Shown here piece by piece: positions 21,124-31,636 of a stretch of DNA of 64,000 bases. Location: contig JACLAT010000044.1 of NCBI GenBank assembly GCA_018105865.1, positions 372,001 to 436,000 on the forward strand. The letters run 5' to 3'. How positions within the stretch are numbered: position 1 is the stretch's first letter; the number at the start of each line of letters is the position of its first letter. The position numbers were made by a program, and so were the translations under genes. Origin of the DNA: Metaphire vulgaris. Lineage: Eukaryota > Annelida > Clitellata > Crassiclitellata > Megascolecidae. Under the pieces are notes generated by a model, which ran no database searches, had not been told where the DNA came from, and saw only the letters and a list, made by a program, of their open reading frames with translations.

Positions 21124-21884
21124 TTGAAGACCAACTGAACATCGATACACAGAAGATTGCCGAATACTGTAAAATATGGCGGGAAAGCCAGTTTCTGAAG
21201 GTACTGTGAAATAATCGAAATCGAAATCGCGATTATATAAAAAACCGTAATCGTAATCGAAATCGTAATCGTGAAAAATAATCGAAAATAATCGTAATCG
21301 TAAAAAATAATTGTAATCGACCCAGCTCTAGCGTGGCCGTTCTTCGCGTGGCCGTTCGCTTTACGAGTTGTACACATTATGACGCTGCAACGTACGCTTC
21401 GTCAAACGCTTCGCGTGGCTGTTCGCTTCGCGTCGCCGTGCGCCTCGCGTCGCCGTTCGCTTCGCGAGTTGTACACACTATGACGCTGCAACGTACGCTT
21501 CGTTAAACGCTTCGCGTGGCCGTTCGCTTCGCGTGGCCGTTCGCTTCGCGAAACGCTTCGCTTCGCGTCGCCGTTCGCTTCGCGAAGCCTAAGGTTCCAG
21601 AACGACCAATCAGAACGCTCACCCAGCCAACCAATCAGAACGCTTGAAGGTAACGAATGAGGACGTCACACAGCCAACCAATCAGAACGCTCACACAGCC
21701 AACCAATAAGAACGCTTGAAGGTAACAGAGAGACATACAGAGCAAGGATCTTAATATTATATTATATATATATACATACAAAAGGTCTATTATGCAAAAT
21801 GATGTACATGCAGTGCAACGAAAACGGCTTGGAAAGATGTAAATGAAATGCAAACACTTGAAATGTAATTGTGAAATGTAATTG

Positions 21885-22349
21885 TAATTCCAAACTTAAT
21901 TGTGGAATTCACAACAGTAGGTTGTTCCGAAAATGGATATAAGTCGACAACTAGCTTTCTTAAGCTGAGGATACTTGACTTCCGGCACGAGTTTTCAGAA
22001 ATCTGTTACAGAATGTAACTTGTGTATCATGGCCAAATCCTGATCTTCCTGTAACTCCAACAGTTCAATTTCTGCAGCAGATGTTTCCGTGAGTAGGATC
22101 AAGAATCTTAACATCACCAACCAACCAATCAGAGTCACCATATGCTTCATTTAAATTTTACAAATAAAATTATGCCCAAGTTTTAACAATAAAAAATAAA
22201 TCAAGCCACAAATTATTTTCAGCCCAGGTAGGTCCGGAAAAATTTACAACCATAACAATTTTTGTGATTTTTAAATTTGTTCGAGAGCCGCAATCTGAAC
22301 ACAAGAAGAGCCGCATGCGGTTCGCGAGCCGCGGTTTGGCCACCGTTGT
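21885..22349. mobile_element. hAT fragment related to 8422-9244
   Basis: From about 21890 (TTAATTGTGGAATTCACAACAGTAGG) the sequence tracks the right two-thirds of the element at 8422-9244 closely and shares its right end GGTTTGGCCACCGTTG (22334-22349). The left third is missing. Confidence 0.85.
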
Positions 22350-22964
22350 ATAAACTTCTCGATATATACGTAGCATAGACCTAGAGGTCTATGATACGTT
22401 GTAACAATATTGGGGTCGAAATTTTAGTTTTTTTTATCAGTCTGACTCTTTTCCCAGTGAATCTCGAAAACATTTGAATGGGAGTAGTCAGATCTCAAAA
22501 ATCCTTCAGTAACCTCAGCCCATAGCTAGCAATCGTTTAAGGGTTATGCAAATTCTCGGTTGCTTCTACAGTGTAGTTTTTTCAAATTTTCCCATATATC
22601 AGATAACTGGAATTGTAGTTTAATTTTAAAAAGATATATTAAACTAAATCGTCACCGATGTAATAAACTAGTAACGCACAAATCCTGTCATTACAATTTC
22701 TCTGATATACATAAGACTTGAGGGTCCCGCTCTCCTTTTGTTACAATATTTAAATACCTTCAAGAAGTTTATACAACAGTTTGAACAAATTATGAATTTG
22801 AATTTGAATCGCAAAAAAGTAGAAATCATCATGCAATGCGTAAGTGAACCATTCGATGATAATATTTTTGCTATGTTTTAAAAAATTCTAACTTCTTCCA
22901 AAAGCATGCACGTCTATAGGTTGTCTCATGGTTATAATAATAATATAATATAATATAACAAGGT
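22350..22964. other. Intron sequence, nothing recognised
   Basis: A+T-rich, no repeat shared with the window and no open frame of interest. Confidence 0.5.
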
Positions 22965-23120
22965 TTAAAGTGGTTCAGTAGGGACTGCCCTGTGTGAGAA
23001 CCACTGTTGTTCCCGTCCAATCTAATACCCTAGACTACTGAGGTTTATTTTGAACTCGTTTACAGTTGTAGCCATTACTATCCCCTCATCCAGTTCATTC
23101 CATCTGTCCACCACTCAAGA
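22965..23120 (-). mobile_element. CR1-like 3' end, diverged subfamily
   Basis: The - strand encodes VVDRWNELDEGIVMATTVNE then LSSLGY before a stop, aligned with VVDKWNSLDEMGVTVETVNG...DKLGY of the other CR1-like copies. The 3' UTR GTGGTTCTCACACAGGGCAG also corresponds. The tail is (TATTA)n-like at 22940-22965. Confidence 0.75.
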
Positions 23121-23141
23121 TCTTTAGATCTACATCTAGGC

Positions 23142-24037
23142 CAGTGCTGTCCAAACTTTTTGACAACGCGGGCCACTTTAAAAAACTTTCTCATAACCTC
23201 GGTCCGCATTAGAAAATTTAGTTTCATTTAATTGCAACACATATAAAACCAATACCAATAATTCTCTATCTTTAGATGGAAAACATTTATTACAAGTCAG
23301 CGTCTGTTTATGTGCCTTGTGCTATGTGCCTTAGAGGTGTACCAGCCACAAATTACCGCTAGTTCCTAAGCCTTACCGCTAGTTGTTCAGTGGCGAAATA
23401 AATTCAAGCATGTTTCAGTGAGAAATTTGACTTTGGATAGTATTTGAAACGTTCTTCATTTGAGGTTCATGAGATGTAACAGCCACCCTCAAGAGGTTTT
23501 CTAAAATGTTCGTCCGTCAATGAGTTTCATTTTGTTGACTTGACAGTTGACAGCTTCACAGACGTAGGTACTTCCAAACATTGGTAAGACTTTTTTACAT
23601 TTTTTAAGAAGTGGAAATTCGCCAGAACATGCGTATGCCATCCAACGACGCATTGAAAGTGCAGTTTTCTTCGGCAACTTTCCGCTTCTTTGCTTCACTG
23701 AGTTCACTCGAACTACTGGCCATTTTTTAATTGATAACTTTAAAGTTTAGATTTAAAAGTTTAAAGTCCATTAAAATTTCCCTGTATTTATGTATCGATT
23801 TAACTAATAACTAATAACTGTTGACAAAAGACTTGCGCGCTAACGTCTTCCGGGTAACATACAGCAACAAATTACCGCTAGGTGGCCATATATGATTTTC
23901 TTCATACTTACACACTAATTTACGTGATAACTGCTTACGAAGAAATCGTTATTAAAATTATTATGAAAAGTCGCCATTACGTTGATTTGTACATAAAATG
24001 AAAAGAAATTGGTCGGGCCGCGGGTTGGACAGCGCTG
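23142..24037 (-). mobile_element. hAT element with transposase remnant
   Basis: Ends CAGTGCTGTCCAAACTTTTT and ...GGGTTGGACAGCGCTG, flanked by an exact octamer ATCTAGGC (23134-23141 and 24038-24045). The interior holds a Charlie-type transposase C-terminus on the - strand. Confidence 0.92.
23440..23707 (-). pseudogene. hAT (Charlie-type) transposase C-terminus
   Basis: The - strand reads EFPLLKKCKKVLPMFGSTYV, then CEAVNCQVNKMK, where hATs of the ZBED/SCAND3-like branch have FGSTYxCEx-FS-MN--K. The following R-T-RLTDEHL segment is only partly legible. The catalytic core is absent. It lies wholly inside the element with ATCTAGGC duplications, so it is that element's own relic. Confidence 0.7.
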
Positions 24038-24045
24038 ATCTAGGC

Positions 24046-24470
24046 TTTTGACAGCAGGTACAACATGACCGCTGGGCTAGTATATGGTGAATTCTTTAGA
24101 ATGAATACATTAGGGCCTACGTAAGGTGATTTACATGAGTTTCATCTCCATAATATCGTATATCGTCATATGATCACAACAATGAAGATATATTGCAGAT
24201 TGGGATATTTCGTGTAGGTGAATAACATAGGTCGTTCGTTTTTAATTCCTTTAGCAATGTTCGCCTTCCATCGAAGCAATCACCGATATCGGATATCCGA
24301 AGATCTAGAGCCAACTAACTCATCACTCCTGTAACTGTTCTGTTCTACAACATCTCTTCTGAACAGTGCACCTCTGTTTTCTCATCGATAGAAACATTTA
24401 TAAACTTATCTCCTTCCAACGGGTATTTAATCACCATCCTTTTAAAATATAATTGTTACTCCACTTCTCA
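24046..24470. other. Intron sequence, nothing recognised
   Basis: No repeat or coding signal identified apart from a faint resemblance at 24300 to sequence at 18980 (CTAACTCATCACTCCTGTAA), probably a shared short repeat. Confidence 0.4.
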
Positions 24471-24474
24471 AAAG

Positions 24475-25322
24475 CCAGAACTTAGTGACCTTGACAAAGA
24501 AAATCTGAATGACAATTGTGCCATCAAAAACCTTTCTCTCCTCTTCAAACTCGTCGAGAAAATTGTGCTTTCCAGACTAACCAAGCATCTTTCAATTACC
24601 AAGCATCTTTCTTTTACCATAGCCTGTCTAACTGTTTATCTCTGACTGATGAGGCACGTTCGGCGGACATCTGGACAATACCATCCGTTCCTGTTACTAT
24701 CACCTGCGCCGGAAAAGCGAAGTCCGTCGCTACTTGCCTCCTTCGGCAACGATAGACTAAGTTCGCGCACTAGTCGTCTCTCGAGTGGATTAATTATTGT
24801 AACAGTGTGCTGTATGGACTACCGGTCGGTCAACTTAATTGATTGCAGTCGTTTCTGAATGTCTCGGCCCGCCTGGTGTTCGGTGCCAGATGGAGCAGCC
24901 ATGTAAAGTCATCCCTTCCCTAAAGGATCGCCTGCACTGGTTGCGGATCCCTGAGCGTGTGGAGTTCAAGCTCCACTGGCTCACGTTCCGTGCGCTGAAT
25001 GACCCCCACTCCCCAACATATCTATCAGAACTAATCATCCGATCGACGACAGTACCAGGTCGTTCCCTTTTCCGTTCCGGCGCCAGCAATTATCTGGTCG
25101 ACCCCTCTCCGCTCAAGACAGCGGGGCTCGGGGACCGGTCCTTTCGGCGTGGAAACCCGGCCGGCATCGTGGAATCTGCTCCCGAAGGCTGTCACAACCG
25201 AGACCTCTCCGGAACGGTTCCGACAACATCTCAAGTCGCATTTGTTTAACATTTCGTTCTATGTACAGCGCCTTTGACTTTAGCCACCTAGATATGTTAC
25301 TGCGCTTAAGAAATTGTCAAGT
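24475..25322 (+). mobile_element. L2-like LINE, internally deleted
   Basis: 24475-24600 encodes LSLLFKLVEKIVLSRLTKHL, the RT block before motif A. It jumps to LKDRLHWLRIPERVEFKLHW, PTYLSELI and LGDRSFRRGNPA (24900-25190), the C-terminal block, then the 3' motif GCGCCTTTGACTTTAGCC at about 25270. The RT palm between them is missing. Confidence 0.85.
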
Positions 25323-25402
<80 letters not shown>

Positions 25403-25405
25403 TAC

Positions 25406-25439
<34 letters not shown>

Positions 25440-25490
25440 GTTGTTGTTGTTGTTGTTTTTGTTGTTGTTGTTGTTATTATTATGACCTAT
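25323..25490. repeat. (TAA)n/(TTA)n/(TTG)n microsatellite tail
   Basis: Directly follows the L2-like 3' end and switches from TAA to TTA to TTG triplets; a LINE tail expanded into a compound array. Confidence 0.97.
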
Positions 25491-25589
25491 TTCCCGCACA
25501 AAGTAATCGTATCCGGAGCAATTATGAGTACTCGCCTACAAGACACGTCATAATAATGCATTGTTACATTACATCTATCATCTATCATC

Positions 25590-25800
25590 CTCGCCAGCTT
25601 AGAGTGATTCGACGTACACTAGACATGCCATCTGCTTCTACTTTGATTCATGCATTTATTTGCTCAAGGCTTGACTACTGTGGCTCACTTTTTGCTGGTC
25701 TTCCATCGGTACGACTTGATAAACTCCAGATGGTTCTTCGTTCGGCAGCCAGGGTGATTGCTGGTGTCACAAGACGTGATCACATTAGTGATTGTATGAT
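25590..25800 (+). mobile_element. L2-like LINE fragment
   Basis: In-frame LRVIRRTLDMPSASTLIHAF, then SRLDYCGSLFAGLPSVRLDKLQ and AARVIAGVTRRDHI. This is the segment between the RT palm and the LHWLP block in L2-type elements. Confidence 0.85.
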
Positions 25801-25934
25801 GTCAATATACAGTAATTTGCTGTGGGAGGGCTTCTGAGTGATTCTTCAGAAGAGGCGCTATGCAAATATTTGGTTACATTATATTACATTACATCACTCT
25901 CCTCACTATGCTTCAAGATCATACCGTTGTATAT

Positions 25935-26325
<391 letters not shown>

Positions 26326-26390
26326 CTAATAATAACTATACACACTGTTCTACTATTTCAATTTCTAATTTTTTATGATGATGCCACTAG

Positions 26391-26477
26391 GAACTTTGCA
26401 ATAACAGAGGTCAATGCGTGTGCGGGAAATGTGAATGTGCTGGTACATACAGAGGTCCAACATGCGGAGACTGCCCG
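26391..26477 (+). CDS. Integrin beta-like exon 3 of 5 here (I-EGF4)
   Basis: Exactly 29 codons, phase 0 at both ends: ELCNNRGQCVCGKCECAGTY, then RGPTCGDCP. This is I-EGF4 (C-x-x-R-G-x-C-x-C-G-x-C-x-C...G-x-x-C-x-x-C). Acceptor is GATGCCACTAG, less pyrimidine-rich than the others, and donor is CCG|GTAGGC. It joins exon 4 in frame as ...GDCP-TCADKC, the normal transition from I-EGF4 into the segment before the beta-tail domain. Confidence 0.9.
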
Positions 26478-26969
26478 GTAGGCTCATATCGTATTTTTCC
26501 TATTCTCTATATCTAATCTAATCTAATCTAATCTTACACTTCTATAGCGCCACTTCATAATGCACAAGAGCGTCAACCGATGGCACACCAAATCCAATCA
26601 TTAAAGATCCAGATCAAAATCCAGGGTGTCCGGCCAGGCAAACGGGTGACAGTCTATGGTGGATAAGCCAGGTCAAAGAGATGGGGTTTTAATCTTGTTC
26701 TAAAATTCTGTTTAAATTATTATGTATGGTGAGCTTGTTCATGGACATAGGACACACGGTGGTCAGTATAAGCGATACAAGGACCAGATAAAGGCAACCA
26801 TGCAGAAATGCAAAATCAACATTAACAAGTGAGTAGAAGAGACCTCCAATCGCACTCATTGGCGCAAAGTCATCAACGATGGTGCGATGATTTTGGAGGC
26901 TAATCGGATAGTTGAAGTACAAAGAAAGCGTCAGGAGCGGAAGGACCGTGCAAACTTAGACCGTGGGAC

Positions 26970-27854
26970 CAGTGATGGGCACTAGTTGGGAAAAAGTAGT
27001 TAAACTAAACTTTGTTTTTAACTAAATATTTGTAGTTAAACTATTAGTTAAACTATTAGTTAAAATTTTCCCAAAAAAGTCAAACTAAACTTTTTTAAGG
27101 TAGTTAAACTATTTCCAACTATATTGCAACTTTTTTGTAAATTTTCATTATTCAACTACTTTCAATTTAACAAAAAGAACTCGCAGTAATTTATGAAGGC
27201 TTACAGTGGCGGTTGCTAGAACTCTCGGTGGGGGATGCAATGAATTTCTAGGAAAGATCCAGCCAATTGTCAAAGAAATTATATGCAAACGGTTTAGAAG
27301 GAATCTGTAGATTTGATTTATATAATATAATGTTGAGAATTAGGAATGCATAAAAGCGATTTTAGCCTGGTTGTACAGAGTCATAGTGAAAAATGAACTG
27401 TAGTTAAGTATACTGTTAGAACAAAGTACTACCAAGAAATAAATACCAATTTTTTTCTCAGAAATTCATCAATGCCACACATGCATTTATGGTGGGCTGG
27501 TGGAGGATGCATCCCCAGCCATCCACAACGTAGAACCGCGCCCTGAAGGCTTATGCAGGAGGTACTTGCATCGAACAATATGATAAACTAGCTATCAGAA
27601 GGTTCGACAACAATGTCAGCAACACTAGTGTAATTCATTGTCATGTTTCAGTACAAAGCGCAATAAGAAATAAGCAGCATAATAAAAAAAGTTGTCGAAA
27701 ATGTAGTTAAACTTTTAGTTGTAACTATTTTAAAAAGTAGTTAAACTATTGCTGTAACTAGTTAAGAAAAAAGTAGTTAAACTATTGCCTCAACTAAATT
27801 TTTCCAGTTAAACTAATAGTTATAACTATTTTAGTTAACTAGTGCCCATCACTG
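26970..27854. mobile_element. Non-autonomous hAT (885 bp)
   Basis: Ends CAGTGATGGGCACTAGTTGG and ...CTAGTGCCCATCACTG with exact octamer CGTGGGAC (26962-26969 and 27855-27862). Subterminal AGTTAAACTA repeats in both orientations. It contains a second MITE. Confidence 0.95.
27204..27545. mobile_element. hAT MITE nested in the 885-bp hAT
   Basis: Ends CAGTGGCGGTTGCTAGAA and ...ACGTAGAACCGCGCCCTG. Exact octamer AAGGCTTA on both sides (27196-27203 and 27546-27553). Confidence 0.93.
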
Positions 27855-28024
27855 CGTGGGACCCCTCAATGTAAATAGGCCGATGATGAAAAAGTACCAT
27901 TTGTGCAGACAGACTGAGTGCGAGGACTCAAATAAGTAGTAAACCAGTGCAGTGCTCAATCAGATAAACCAAACCAGTGCTGGAGACGGTGTAGGAGAAT
28001 GGAATGATCCACAGTATAAAAATC

Positions 28025-28335
28025 TGCTGATAGGTCAAGCAGTATTAATGCAGTGACCTTGCCATTTTTCCATTGCATTTATGATCATGGACAGAGAGCA
28101 GAGCAGTTTAAGTAGAATTATATTTACGGTTAGGTTAGGTTAAAAAGTCAATTTATATAGCGCAAAATATGAGCGAAAAGTCAAAGGCTAGAGCGCTTTA
28201 CACTAATACGATGTCTCGAAGAAATAAGTTTTAAGTTTCCTTGGGAACGACGGTATGTCGACGGTATGTCGAAGCACATTGAAAATGTGCTTAAATTTTA
28301 ATGAAGCTGCTGCGATTCTGCTGCTAACAGTTTAA
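28025..28335 (-). mobile_element. L2-like LINE scraps
   Basis: The - strand at about 28030-28080 resembles GK-TALVLLDLSA-F (RT motif A region) as seen at 40680. 28150-28200 is an L2-like 3' UTR (GCGCTCTAGCCTTTGAC on the - strand). Both pieces are short. Confidence 0.5.
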
Positions 28336-28343
28336 CATTCCTG

Positions 28344-28345
<2 letters not shown>

Positions 28346-28416
<71 letters not shown>

Positions 28417-28437
28417 GCTGTTGTTGTTGTTGTTGTC
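28346..28437. repeat. (TTC)n(TTA)n(TTG)n tail array
   Basis: Compound triplet array that is the poly(AAN) tail of the minus-strand L2-like copy starting at 28438. Confidence 0.95.
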
Positions 28438-29010
28438 TTTGACAATTTATATAGCGCTATGCCTAAGTCGAAAGCGCTTCACACCCAACAATCGTGCGAT
28501 GTTCTAAACAAATGCGTCTTTGCATTCTTTGCAAACTGGGCGCTAGTGTTCGAGTTAGTAACGTAGTCAGGGAGACCATTCCAGAGGATTGGATTCCCCC
28601 GTGTAACTAATCTTTCTCAAAGCTTAGGAGTCCTTGACGGAGGCGGGACAACCAGTAGTACACGATGGCAAGACCGAAGCTGCCGACTGTCTGCCGGCGT
28701 GAGGCGATGTCGTACGAGAGACGTCAGTTAGTCAGTGCAAGTGGGATCATTCAGTACCATGTGTGTAATCCAACAGCGCTTGTAGACTATGAGCTCAGGA
28801 ATCCGGAGCCAGTGCAATTTGTCCTTTAGCAACAGGGTCACATGGTCGCTCCACCTGGCTCCATAAACCAGTCATGCGGAGACATTCTGTACTGCCTGAG
28901 GCGACGCAGCCGACCATCCGGAAGACCGAACAGGATACTATTATAGTAATCTACCCGCGACCGGATTAGTGCTTCAAGCTTAGACTTCAAGCTCTTCGCG
29001 AAAAATTGAG
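28438..29010 (-). mobile_element. L2-like LINE 3' part
   Basis: Broken - strand frames give SRVDYYNSILFGLPDGRLRR, WSDHVTLLLKDKLHWL-like, GNPILWNGLPDYV and the 3' UTR signature (AAGCGCTTTCGACTTAGGC). Several frameshifts. Confidence 0.8.
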
Positions 29011-29162
29011 TCGCGTTTCAGTATTTCAGTTATTATAAAAATGCAGAAAATATTAATTAATTGGGGCTGTGGTTAACGTGGCTCGTTTCATCGTCAAAGC
29101 GGGCAAATATGGTCATACCATACAGCATTGCTAAAATCTCCAGTGGGTGCGGTTTCCATAGC

Positions 29163-29462
29163 TATACTAACGGGGACGGTCGCTAGTATGTTAATATATA
29201 TATTGAGTTTTAATAATTTAATGTAACTTTAATCAAACATCGAACGACTGCAAAATCAGTGTCATGTCTTTGACTGTCTTCAGACTACTGTCTTAACTAT
29301 TCGGCTGCCTAGCCTACTCTGTCAACTACGGCTGCTGGCTGCAACTGCTTGACCACGCAGCTGCTACAGCTACGGGCGGTAGCGCCCTCAAGTGGTGGCG
29401 GTCGGCCACTCGACCGCTGGTCAGCCCTAACGGCTGGCAGACTCCTGAAGTCGGTCATTACA
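29163..29462 (-). repeat. 3' LTR
   Basis: 300 bp; differs from the 5' LTR at about 29199 (A for C) and 29324 (A for G). Encodes the end of the gag-like frame. Confidence 0.93.
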
Positions 29463-31597
29463 TCTCCCCCTCCCCCCGGGAAGAAAGTTCTGAAGCAACG
29501 CCAGATGGCGTCTTCGTTCGACGTCCGGCGCAGCAATTCGGAAGCATCGACGAACTGGCGGGAAAGCGTCGGAGAATATGGCGCTGCATGGAAAGAGCGC
29601 GAAGGCTGCCTCGAGTCGGCGGACGACGGTACGAACAGCAACGCTTCCACATCCGAGACAGGCGGAAGTGCTCTCGGGCAGAGCGGAAGTCCACCGGCAG
29701 CTGGGGCACGGTGACCATAGAACTCTTCACTCGCTGTGACGGCTGTCACAGGAAGCACAAATAAATCAGACGTCGCTAGTGACGGAGCAGAAAATACGGA
29801 AGTCACAGCGGAAGTGAACGTCGCTGGGGTCGGTGTCACAGCGGAAATGGAAGTGAACGTCGCTGGCTTCGCAGCGGAAGTCGCGGTAGGCTCAGCGGAG
29901 GTACTCGACGCTGACGTACCGGAAGAAGTCGACGCTGGACGACCGGAAGTGATCGACGGTGGCACAACGGACAAGTTCGACGCTGGCAGACCGGAAGTGC
30001 TCGACGGTGCCACAGCGGAAACGGACGTGAACGTCGCTGGAGGTGCAGCGGAAATCACATGAAACATAGCAGCCGTCTCTGAAGAGGCTGCAGACGTCGA
30101 CGATAAGGCCTCGGACGTCATTGATGACACATCAGGCGGCGCTGATGGCACGGCTGGCGTCGGCGGTGACGCCTCCCATGGGCGGAAGTAGGCGATTTCC
30201 GCGGCGGCTGGGCGCCCGGCGGCGGCTGCTACTGACTCGGACCCATTGGAGATGCTCGTCGCAGGCGCAATGGAAGCGATCGACACTTGCCCTGCGGAAG
30301 TGATCGTGGCCGGCGCGGTGGAAATCTTCGTCACAGGCACGGCGGAGAATGTCGGCGCTGGCGGACCGGAAGTGACGGTTGACGCAGCGGATAACGTAGT
30401 GAACGTCGCTTGAGGTACAGCGGGAATCACAGGAACCACAGCGGACGGCTTTGAGGACAACTCAGGCGTCGCTGAAAACACATCGGGCGTCGCTAAGGCA
30501 ACGGACGGCACCGATGACGCAGCCGACGACGTTGACGCAACGCTCGTCGCTGATGACGTATCCTTTGGCCGGCAGTAGGCAGTCGCCGCGGCGGAAGCGT
30601 GCCCGGCTGTTGCGGCTACTGGCGCGACCCAAGGTCGAATTCCGACGGTGACCTTGCCCGAGGCGGATGGTCGCTCGGAGGTCAACGTTAATGACGCTGG
30701 CATCGAGGAAGACTGTGTCGCTGCTGCAGCTGAAAACAGGGCCGGCTCAGCAGAAGTGACGTCGGAGTCCACTTCCGGTGGCGCCCAGTACCAATCTACG
30801 CTGTTGAAGGAGATGGCAGACAGATCTTCATGGTCGTAGTCGGACGCGATGATGATGCTGTCGACGTCATCGGGCAGATCGGTACCGACAGAACGCGTGT
30901 CGTGTCGGCGACGGTGCTGCGATCGCTGGTGACGTCGTCGGCCTTCGTAACCGGAAATCAGCGCTGACGATCGGCAGACCAGTGCAAAATGGACGACCTT
31001 GAAACAGACGGTACACGCCTGGTCTCTGGCAGGGCAGCAACCGTCTCTGGCAGCATGCCCGCGGCGCCCGCAGTTGGCGCACAGCTTGGCGGAAGCCCCT
31101 GAAGGACCGGGCGTCGGTGGCCTTGGCGGTCGATAGGCTGGCTTCGCGGCCGAATGTTGTCTGTATTCGTCGGCGAGAGCGTCCGTCTCTAGCCGAGGCG
31201 CTGCTGGGAAGCCCGACGGACCAGAGTTCTGCTGTCTCGATGGTCTGTGGCTTTGCGTCCAGCCCAAGCGCTGGCGAGACCGGTCGGCGATCTTCTCAAG
31301 CCGAGTAGTCTGAACGAAGACCGGCGGACGAGGCACCGCTACGTAGGAGCGGCCCAAAGGTCCCCGTCTAGTCGATGAAGACGATGACGACGAAAGGGGT
31401 GCCGTTGTGATGACCATGATCGACAACGAAAAGCACTCACAGGTCTCGATCGCGAAAAGATGGCGTCCAAGATGGCGGACCGCGTCTGTCTTGTTCCGAG
31501 AGAACGCTGTAGTCGGGTCCCTTTGTCTGCTCGCGCTGAACGATGACTCAGCGCGGCGTCGGTTGAAAGTGCAGTGTTCCTTTGAGGCAGAAGCCAA
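29309..31597 (-). CDS. Gag-like protein with zinc knuckles and mucin-like domain
   Basis: An uninterrupted 762-codon frame starts 40 bp inside the 5' LTR. Residues 1-165 are basic and Ser/Arg-rich. Residues 173-208 hold two zinc-knuckle modules: C173-x2-C176-x4-H181-x5/6-C, and C195-x2-C198-x4-H203-x4-C208 with intervening CPA, as in Ty3/Gypsy-type nucleocapsids. A basic stretch (RRRHQRSQHRRRH) follows, then an acidic patch (DLPDDVDSIIIASDYDHED). From about 300 to 610 the protein is Ser/Thr/Ala/Pro-rich with about three degenerate repeats marked by AY-RP. The last 52 or so residues are encoded by the 3' LTR, preceded by FFPGGGG from the purine tract. Gag capsid folds are not recognisable. Nucleic-acid binding is inferred from the knuckles; the low-complexity part is unexplained. 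Confidence 0.85.
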   Translation of the reverse strand: MASASKEHCTFNRRRAESSFSASRQRDPTTAFSRNKTDAVRHLGRHLFAIETCECFSLSIMVITTAPLSSSSSSSTRRGPLGRSYVAVPRPPVFVQTTRLEKIADRSRQRLGWTQSHRPSRQQNSGPSGFPAAPRLETDALADEYRQHSAAKPAYRPPRPPTPGPSGASAKLCANCGRRGHAARDGCCPARDQACTVCFKVVHFALVCRSSALISGYEGRRRHQRSQHRRRHDTRSVGTDLPDDVDSIIIASDYDHEDLSAISFNSVDWYWAPPEVDSDVTSAEPALFSAAAATQSSSMPASLTLTSERPSASGKVTVGIRPWVAPVAATAGHASAAATAYCRPKDTSSATSVASTSSAASSVPSVALATPDVFSATPELSSKPSAVVPVIPAVPQATFTTLSAASTVTSGPPAPTFSAVPVTKISTAPATITSAGQVSIASIAPATSISNGSESVAAAAGRPAAAEIAYFRPWEASPPTPAVPSAPPDVSSMTSEALSSTSAASSETAAMFHVISAAPPATFTSVSAVAPSSTSGLPASNLSVVPPSITSGRPASTSSGTSASSTSAEPTATSAAKPATFTSISAVTPTPATFTSAVTSVFSAPSLATSDLFVLPVTAVTASEEFYGHRAPAAGGLPLCPRALPPVSDVEALLFVPSSADSRQPSRSFHAAPYSPTLSRQFVDASELLRRTSNEDAIWRCFRTFFPGGGGDVMTDFRSLPAVRADQRSSGRPPPLEGATARSCSSCVVKQLQPAAVVDRVG

Positions 31598-31636
31598 GTA
31601 TTCGGTCGTGAAGGTTCGAATTTTCTCGTCGCCAGA

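Larger units (their letters stand above)
19853..21330. mobile_element. Composite hAT carrying an RT fragment, copy 1
   Basis: Termini TAGAGGTGGGTCGATTA and, inverted, TAGAGCTGGGTCGATTA, flanked by an exact octamer GCGTGGCC (19845-19852 and 21331-21338). Subterminal zones are dense AATCGAAATCG / CGATTACGATT repeats. Inside lie an RT fragment and a second hAT (20434-21123). Copy 2 is at 54529-56082 with a different duplication (GTTGCAAG), so the whole composite has moved. Confidence 0.92.
19791..21775 (-). mobile_element. Inverted Helitron-like copy split by a hAT
   Basis: Read on the - strand, 21640-21775 gives AATATTAAGATCCTTGCTCTG and GTTACCTTCAAGCGTTCT, the same 5' region as the element at 13651. 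The body consists of GAAGCGTACGTTGCAGCGTC and GCGAACGGCCACGCGAAGCG repeats (21339-21560), continuing across the hAT insertion into 19791-19852. No CTAG 3' end is visible. The hAT at 19853-21330 interrupts it with a clean 8-bp duplication. Confidence 0.6.
26695..27900 (+). mobile_element. LINE C-terminal relic split by nested hATs
   Basis: 26700-26961 reads MYGELVHGHRTHGGQYKRYK, then THWRKVINDGAMILEANRIV and QRKRQERKDRANLD with one TGA. This is the C-terminus of the LINE type that encodes YGEL-G-R--GGQ-KRYKD. The sequence resumes after the hAT (from 27855, GTGGGACCCC). The same protein tail appears at 39206-39470. Confidence 0.8.

Noticed and set aside
29349..31308. Several + strand frames opposite the gag-like gene
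   Set aside because: Antisense shadows of the 762-codon frame.
31612..31634. tRNA-like text GGTTCGAAT...CTCGTCGCCA next to the 5' LTR
   Set aside because: It is the primer-binding region complement; no cloverleaf can be formed from the surrounding sequence.
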